A stretch of 64,000 nt of DNA from a virus: the IMG/VR virus record IMGVR_UViG_3300034418_007243, positions 1 to 64,000 of that record, one strand, 5' to 3'. Position numbers and translations under genes: made by a program. This document shows, in pieces, positions 58,463 through 64,000 of this stretch. Numbering within the stretch: the stretch's first letter is position 1; every line of letters begins with the position of its first letter. The notes under the pieces were generated by a model, which saw only the letters and a program-made list of their open reading frames with translations, made no database searches and was not told the origin of the DNA.

Positions 58463-61400
58463 ATGGCTAACGGAGATCCTACACAAGACATGTCAATAAC
58501 ACCACCTGGCTTAAGTGAAGGTCCTGTGGATTTAAGTGCTGGTGTACCCATGAATACACTACCACAAAATTTAGAAGCCCCTAGAGTTGAAGATTATTAC
58601 CCTGATAGATTTAAACAAGATCCTATTGCATCATTGCCTCCAACTCCAGAAAAGGTAAATGCTTTAATTGATAATTTTGTTTATAATACAGAAGCTAAAG
58701 AAAATCCTTTAAAAGCTACTAGTGTTTTAGGAAACTTTCATACTTCTGATTATGGACAAAATCAATTTATGGATAGATACTATAACCATAATAAATTTAG
58801 TGAGTTAGGTTTTAGTCCTTTTTTAGATAATGAAACTAGATATAATGAAGCTTCTTCTGGTTGGGATGAATTTGAAAGAGCTTTTGGGCAATGGACAAAT
58901 TTATCAGGAGTAGCTTTTTCTGATGCTATGTCTTTTGGTGATTCTTTAACTGACAGAAAAAATGCAGAGCAGTTTAAAAGAGTAATGGATATAGGAAGTA
59001 GTACAGATACTGGAAAGTTTGCTACTAATTTATTTTTAAACTCTGGTTATACAATGGGTATAATGGCAGAGCTTATTGCTGAAGAAGTTGTGTTAGGTGC
59101 AACAACTGCAGCTTTAGGTATTTCTTCCCCTATTACAGGTGGTGCAACTGCAGGTGCTGCTGCTGTAACAGCTGCTACTATGGCAGAAAGAGCAAGAAGA
59201 GGTTTTGGTAAAATTACACATGCTTGGGATGCTATGAAAAACGTAGGTAAAACTTTATCAAGTTTTAAAGATGTTAATAAAGCAAGAGAATATTTTACTT
59301 CAGCAGGAAAAGCTACAGGAAGATTCCTTAATCCACTAGAAAATACAGCAAGATTTCTAAAACAAAAAAAATCAATAGCTGGTATTCATGAAGGAACAAA
59401 GCTTGCTAAACTAAAAACAGCTACTAGCGGTTTTGCAGAATTTTATAAAGATGTAAGAAATGTTAGATTAGCCTTTGGTGAAGGAGCTTTAGAAGGAGGT
59501 ATGGTTGAAAATGAAATGATTGATCATTTAACTAAAGACTGGTTAGATAAACATCCTGGTCAAAAGATGAGTGATTCTGCTGCTCAAGCTATAAGAAATG
59601 CTGCTAGAGATGCTGGTGTAACAACTACTCTTACTAACACACCTGTTATACTTCTAAGTAACAAAATTGTACTAGACGGTATTTTAAGACCTGGCCAATT
59701 TAGCAAAAAAATTATAGGTGAGGTAATAGAAACAGGAGGAAAGAAACTGTTATTTAATCCACGAAAAGGTGTAAAAGATGTTTATTCTATTTTACCTAAA
59801 GGGTTTATAAATAAAACATGGGCTTACGCAAAAGATCCTAGATTAGCTTTAAGCGCTGCAGCTACAGGAGTTATAAAATATTCTTCTGCTAACTTTGCTG
59901 AAGGTCTTCAAGAAACAGCTCAAGAAATTATATCTGGTACTAATGAAGATTACTATACTGCTCAATATAAAGGTGATGTAACTAAAGGTGGATATTATTC
60001 TTTTGTTGCACAAAATGTTAATAAACAATTCTCTCCTGAAGGATTTGAGATATTTGCTTCAGGATTTTTAATGGGTGGTATAGCAGGTCCTATATCTAAT
60101 ATTGCTGGTAGAACTATGTCTACAGCTACAGAGTTATTTGATCCTAATAGTGATTTAAGAATTAGAGGTTTTAAAATTGGAGAAAAAGAAGATGGTACAG
60201 GTAAGTATATTACAGGTGGATTTTTAGGTAAAGCTTTAGGTATTGGTACTGGTACACAAGAACAAATATCTGCTGCTGAAAAATTAGATAGAAAAAGAAA
60301 AGATGCTTTAGATGATGTAGTAAATACTTTAAATGAGTTTTATGACATTAATAAAAAACAATATCTAAATCCAGAGTTAGAAAATTTATTATCTCAAAAA
60401 CAACTTAATTCTTTGATGCAAAAAGCACAAGAAGAAGGAGATGTTAAAGCATATAATGATTTTAAGGACACATCAGGATTTAAGCATGTAATAACTGCTT
60501 TAAAATATGGTAGATTAGGTACACACATACAGCAGTTAAAAGAACTAAAGAATTTAACAGAAGAAGAAATAAAACAGCAATACGGAATATCAAAAACTAA
60601 ATTTGATGCAAGTATAGATAATGCTGTAGAAAGAGCTGAAAGAATACAATATAGATATGATAAAGCTAAAGAGCTATTTCCTAATCCTTATAACCCACAA
60701 AATTATAGAGGTAACGAAGCATTTCTTATGCTTATAGGAGAAAAAGCTTGGAATGATGCTGTAGAAGAATTTATCTTTAATCAAGATAGTTTTGATAATG
60801 CTGTTAAAAGAACAGAAAAAATACTAAGTAAAGCTAAAGATAAAGCTAAACTTAAAAATACATCCTTTTCAAAATTTGAAGCTTTGTTTTCTTTAAGTAA
60901 AACACAAGCAGAAATTAATACTCTAAAACAAGAAATAGAAGCTTTAGAAGAAAGCGGTGTAAAAAAGACAGATCCTAAATTAAGATCACTTAAAAAACAA
61001 AAAGAATATTTAGAAAGGTTTGCTGATGCAATGGAGCAAACAAAAATAGAAAGAGCAGAAAGTAAAACAGAATCTATTACTCCAAAAACTAAAAAGAAAG
61101 CTGAAAGAGCTTTTAAACTTTACGTGAATTTGTTAGCTGTAGAAAGTGGTGACTTTGTTGCTAATGAAGATTTAACAGATGTATTTGAAGACTTATTAGA
61201 TTATGCAGCCTTAAGTGAAAGAAAACAAAAAGCAATGGATGCTGCTAATCTTTTAACAAACCCTCAAGCATTTTTTGAAAGAGTTGAAAGAAATAAAGAA
61301 ATTAATTCTAAAATTTTTGCTAATAAAAAAGCTGAAATAAAAGAATCTCTTGAGCAGTATTTGAAAGCAATGGATAAAAATGAAATGCTTCAAGAGCTGC

Positions 61401-63553
61401 ATAAATTAGGAATGTTCTTTTCTTTAGAAGAGCTAGAAAATTTAGAACAACAAATGAAAGATGGTGTTCTTACTTTAGAAAGCTTTCCTAAAACATTTTA
61501 TTATACAAATGTAGATACTGTAGAAGATGAAAAGCTTTCAAGTCTTCAAGTACAAAGAAATACAGAGGACTATCAAAAAGCTATTGCGCTAGTTAAAAAA
61601 TATTTTCCTCACATAACTGGAATTCCTATAGAGCAAGAAACTATAGTTGATCCTTACTCAGCTTCAGTAAGATTAAAGCTTAAAGATGATAATAGAACTT
61701 TTGAAGATTTAGCAAAACAATTTGGTTTTGAAAATAAAGAAAAGGTTCCTTTAAAAGATGTTTTACAAGCTATTATAGATAGCAAATATGCAACAGCTCA
61801 AGAAAAACTTTTAGCTTCTCAATTATTAACATTAGCTAGTGATACAGAAACAATTACTTTTGCTACTAATATGGCTATGCCGGGTGAATATTCTGAAAGT
61901 TTACAAACTAGAATAGATCCTAGATATTCAGCAAGTAATTATGCTAAATCAAAGAAAAAATTAAGAACAGAAGATTTTGGTGTTTTTGAATATGAAGGAG
62001 CAGATTTACCTATAGAAGTTACCATTCTAAGATATGAATTAGAAAGAAGAGTTTTTGAATCTTTAAATACTAATACACAGTTTTCTGAAAATATTAATGA
62101 GTTAATGAAACTTGCTGACGCTAGGTTTACAGAAATGGCTAACGCTGATGTAAATAGTGTAAATTTTGCAATATTTCCTTTCTTACAAGATAAAGCTGCT
62201 TTTATACAAGGAGCAATGACTAGCAGAGATTTTCAAAAATTTTTAGCATCTATTCCTTATAAAAGCACAAAAGAACAAAAAAATAGTTGGCAAAAGTTTG
62301 TTGACTTTGTTATAGATTCAATTAAACAAACGCTAGGTGGAAAGCCCAATGGTTCTGCTCTTAATGAAGCTCTTACTCTTATTACATCTGAGATAGGTAT
62401 TATAGAAGAAGAAAAAGCTGCTCCTGTTACAGGAGAAACAAAAGCAGAAGAAGCAGTTATTATAGAAGGTCCTATTTCTATTACAAATAATCCAAAGAGC
62501 ATGTGGTCTGAGCATAAAGAATTTATGACTCAGATGGTTAATTTATTTAAACAACAGAGTAAAGAACAAGAAGCTAAAGGAGAAACACCGCTTGGTAGAT
62601 TTACAGATAAAAATGGAAATAATTTATCAGATTATGCAATCTTAACAACTACTCAATTTAAAACCTGGTGGAATAAAAACTTTAATGCTGCTAAAGATGA
62701 GGCTATAAATAACTATAATACTCAATTAAAAGAAGCAGTAGAATTAGAAGAACTTGAAAGTAAACAACAAGAAGAACCTACTCCTAAATCAGAGCAAAGA
62801 AAAAGTAGAAAGGATGATATTAAGACTAGGGAGATGGTAAACAAACTATTAGGATTACGGTTTACAAGACCTCAGATTGCAGCCATGAGTGTTGATGATG
62901 CTATTAAATTTATAGAAGATAACATTCCTTACCCTGAACTAGTAAAAAGAAGAGAAGAAAAAGAAAGATTAGAAGAATTAAAAGCTAAACAGAAAAAACA
63001 AGAAGCTGTACAAAACATTATTGATAAATTTAATAGTGTTACAAGCTTAGATGAATTAACATCAGTGTATGATACAATTTTAAATGCTATTGAAGAAAAT
63101 GATAAAAACATTGTTGAAGCACAAAAAGATGTAAATATAGAACAATTACGTTTAGAAACTCTAAAAAGATTGGCTGAAGAAGTAAGCTTTGATCAATTAA
63201 AAATTGGTAAAGCAATGCGTCTTAAAAAGAATAAAAATGCTTATATTATAGAGGTAAGTGAAGATGGTAAAACATATACTGCTCAATATGATGATGGCAC
63301 TTCCAATACTGTAGAAATTACAGAAGACAATATAAAAGATTTAGTTCAAGCATTTTATAGTGAAGCTTATGAACAGACAAATGAAGTTGAATCAGAAATT
63401 ACTGAAGATGAAGAAAAAGTTTTATCTGAATCTAAAGAAATATTTGATAATTCATCTGAAGGTATAAAAGAAGCTATGGATTCTGCTAAGAAGCTTGGCA
63501 AAGAACAAGCTAGAAAAAACTTTTTAGACGCAATAAATAATAGATGTAAATAA
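58463..63553 (+). CDS. Very large inner-virion protein, probable cargo/ejection protein
   Basis: The product is 1696 residues. A Pro-rich N-terminus (about 1-70) precedes a helical domain and an Ala/Gly/Thr-rich hydrophobic stretch near 195-238 (AELIAEEVVLGATTAALGIS; GGATAGAAAVTAATMAERA). Another Ala-rich Gly-rich helix pair lies near 530-560. From about 600 to the end it is almost entirely charged helices and coiled coils (QQLKELKNLTEEEIKQQYGI; LEELKAKQKKQEAVQNIIDK). This is the layout of giant proteins packed in phage capsids. No catalytic motif was seen. Confidence 0.6.
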   Translation: MANGDPTQDMSITPPGLSEGPVDLSAGVPMNTLPQNLEAPRVEDYYPDRFKQDPIASLPPTPEKVNALIDNFVYNTEAKENPLKATSVLGNFHTSDYGQNQFMDRYYNHNKFSELGFSPFLDNETRYNEASSGWDEFERAFGQWTNLSGVAFSDAMSFGDSLTDRKNAEQFKRVMDIGSSTDTGKFATNLFLNSGYTMGIMAELIAEEVVLGATTAALGISSPITGGATAGAAAVTAATMAERARRGFGKITHAWDAMKNVGKTLSSFKDVNKAREYFTSAGKATGRFLNPLENTARFLKQKKSIAGIHEGTKLAKLKTATSGFAEFYKDVRNVRLAFGEGALEGGMVENEMIDHLTKDWLDKHPGQKMSDSAAQAIRNAARDAGVTTTLTNTPVILLSNKIVLDGILRPGQFSKKIIGEVIETGGKKLLFNPRKGVKDVYSILPKGFINKTWAYAKDPRLALSAAATGVIKYSSANFAEGLQETAQEIISGTNEDYYTAQYKGDVTKGGYYSFVAQNVNKQFSPEGFEIFASGFLMGGIAGPISNIAGRTMSTATELFDPNSDLRIRGFKIGEKEDGTGKYITGGFLGKALGIGTGTQEQISAAEKLDRKRKDALDDVVNTLNEFYDINKKQYLNPELENLLSQKQLNSLMQKAQEEGDVKAYNDFKDTSGFKHVITALKYGRLGTHIQQLKELKNLTEEEIKQQYGISKTKFDASIDNAVERAERIQYRYDKAKELFPNPYNPQNYRGNEAFLMLIGEKAWNDAVEEFIFNQDSFDNAVKRTEKILSKAKDKAKLKNTSFSKFEALFSLSKTQAEINTLKQEIEALEESGVKKTDPKLRSLKKQKEYLERFADAMEQTKIERAESKTESITPKTKKKAERAFKLYVNLLAVESGDFVANEDLTDVFEDLLDYAALSERKQKAMDAANLLTNPQAFFERVERNKEINSKIFANKKAEIKESLEQYLKAMDKNEMLQELHKLGMFFSLEELENLEQQMKDGVLTLESFPKTFYYTNVDTVEDEKLSSLQVQRNTEDYQKAIALVKKYFPHITGIPIEQETIVDPYSASVRLKLKDDNRTFEDLAKQFGFENKEKVPLKDVLQAIIDSKYATAQEKLLASQLLTLASDTETITFATNMAMPGEYSESLQTRIDPRYSASNYAKSKKKLRTEDFGVFEYEGADLPIEVTILRYELERRVFESLNTNTQFSENINELMKLADARFTEMANADVNSVNFAIFPFLQDKAAFIQGAMTSRDFQKFLASIPYKSTKEQKNSWQKFVDFVIDSIKQTLGGKPNGSALNEALTLITSEIGIIEEEKAAPVTGETKAEEAVIIEGPISITNNPKSMWSEHKEFMTQMVNLFKQQSKEQEAKGETPLGRFTDKNGNNLSDYAILTTTQFKTWWNKNFNAAKDEAINNYNTQLKEAVELEELESKQQEEPTPKSEQRKSRKDDIKTREMVNKLLGLRFTRPQIAAMSVDDAIKFIEDNIPYPELVKRREEKERLEELKAKQKKQEAVQNIIDKFNSVTSLDELTSVYDTILNAIEENDKNIVEAQKDVNIEQLRLETLKRLAEEVSFDQLKIGKAMRLKKNKNAYIIEVSEDGKTYTAQYDDGTSNTVEITEDNIKDLVQAFYSEAYEQTNEVESEITEDEEKVLSESKEIFDNSSEGIKEAMDSAKKLGKEQARKNFLDAINNRCK

Positions 63554-64000
63554 TGAGATGTCCACTTAATCCAGATATAGATTTACAAGCATTTAGAGTA
63601 GCTGTATTTGCAGATATGTATGATATGGCAGAAAGCCCTGAAGCTTTTGATGTTGATCAATACATGCAAGAAATGTATGAATTAGTTTTTGAAAACACTA
63701 AAGATCCTGCATTAGCTCTAGATTATGCGCGTTTTATACCTGAAACTACTCTTAGTCTTTTAAATACAGATAAAAAACTTAGTGGCAAATTAATGAATGA
63801 GAAAGGTTTAAACCTAAATTCTCTAATGCAAAAAGTTATTGATATAAGTAACTATAATAAAGATCAATTAAAAGTTCTTAATAATCAGTTAGCTGGTAAA
63901 GTATCTTTAAAAGATACAGCAAAAAAAGGAAAAGAAGTTGCAAAGCGTAAAAACCAAGAAAAGAAAAATGAAAATCAGTTATCACTATTTGATCCTGAAA
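63553..64000 (+). CDS. Next virion gene, 3' part beyond the window
   Basis: ATG at 63553 overlaps the preceding stop (TAATG) and the frame stays open for at least 149 codons to the right edge. It begins MRCPLNPDIDLQAFRVAVFA and contains helical, acidic segments (YMQEMYELVFENTKDPALAL) and, near the edge, KKGKEVAKRKNQEKKNENQL. No domain could be recognised from this fragment. A giant cargo protein or the expected virion RNA polymerase could follow. Confidence 0.7.
   Translation, partial: MRCPLNPDIDLQAFRVAVFADMYDMAESPEAFDVDQYMQEMYELVFENTKDPALALDYARFIPETTLSLLNTDKKLSGKLMNEKGLNLNSLMQKVIDISNYNKDQLKVLNNQLAGKVSLKDTAKKGKEVAKRKNQEKKNENQLSLFDPE

Noticed and set aside
1-64000. CRISPR array, insertion sequence or integrase
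   Set aside because: No regularly spaced identical repeats, transposase, recombinase or terminal inverted repeats were seen; the region looks like a continuous virulent-type phage genome.
39958-64000. Giant virion RNA polymerase expected for crAss-like phages
   Set aside because: No DxDxD-type catalytic motif was noticed in any of the giant proteins here; if present it should lie beyond the right edge.

Overview
The window is a 64 kb piece of a large tailed bacteriophage that very probably infects a member of the Bacteroidota. The DNA is AT-rich, arginine is mostly AGA, and start codons follow A/T-rich leaders with almost no Shine-Dalgarno sequence. The virion genes run in the order terminase, portal, scaffold, major capsid protein, neck/ring proteins, one giant muzzle/stabilisation-like protein and then a series of giant cargo proteins. 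This order and several recalled sequence signatures resemble crAss-like (Crassvirales) podoviruses or a related large Bacteroidota podovirus group. The assignment comes from gene order and remembered family features, not from a database search. No integrase, repressor, tRNA gene or CRISPR array was recognised. The giant RNA polymerase expected in a crAss-like virion is not in the window; it could lie past the right edge.

Left arm, 1-7.1 kb, minus strand. This is a non-structural region, probably early. It holds one recognisable large gene, a Ro60/TROVE-like protein with a vWA domain (DUF2828-type), and about a dozen small genes, including three under 60 codons that lie between the larger ORFs (5655-5801, 5798-5935, 6283-6447). 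Transcription units are closed by strong hairpin terminators. Intergenic spaces carry recurring short motifs (minus strand TTCCTTTCTT, seven copies; TTACTATCATC, three copies; TGTCAAC, five copies), a triple palindromic operator at 2287-2458, and three hairpin-rich stretches (1826-1978, 6052-6196, 6490-6815) that could be structured RNAs or a replication/regulatory locus.

Divergent switch and right arm, 7.2-64 kb, plus strand. First come a zinc-protease-like protein and a duplicated fibre/small-protein module (7.9-10.6 kb), followed by a holin and an amidase endolysin (10.6-12.3 kb). A packaging and head block follows: HTH-like protein, HU/IHF-like protein, zinc ribbon, PD-(D/E)XK nuclease, TerL, portal, scaffold and capsid protein (12.3-22.7 kb). 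Connector proteins, a Dps/ferritin-like protein and an abundant structural protein come next (22.8-26.6 kb). A cysteine-rich fibre cluster with a shared N-terminal anchor module fills 26.7-34.4 kb and ends at a strong terminator. From 34.5 to 40 kb lie a metallophosphoesterase, neck proteins, a set of tiny very basic proteins of types also remembered from large eukaryotic DNA viruses, and a second holin-like pair. The last 24 kb encode the muzzle protein (1653 aa) and cargo/ejection proteins of 1377, about 1038, 963, 1103 and 1696 aa, plus one gene cut by the window edge. The 1377 aa protein combines two cysteine-peptidase-like domains, two peptidoglycan-binding-like domains and a transglycosylase-like domain behind an outer-membrane-barrel-like N-terminus.

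Read together, the left arm looks like host take-over and regulation, and the right arm like lysis, packaging, capsid, adhesion and genome delivery.
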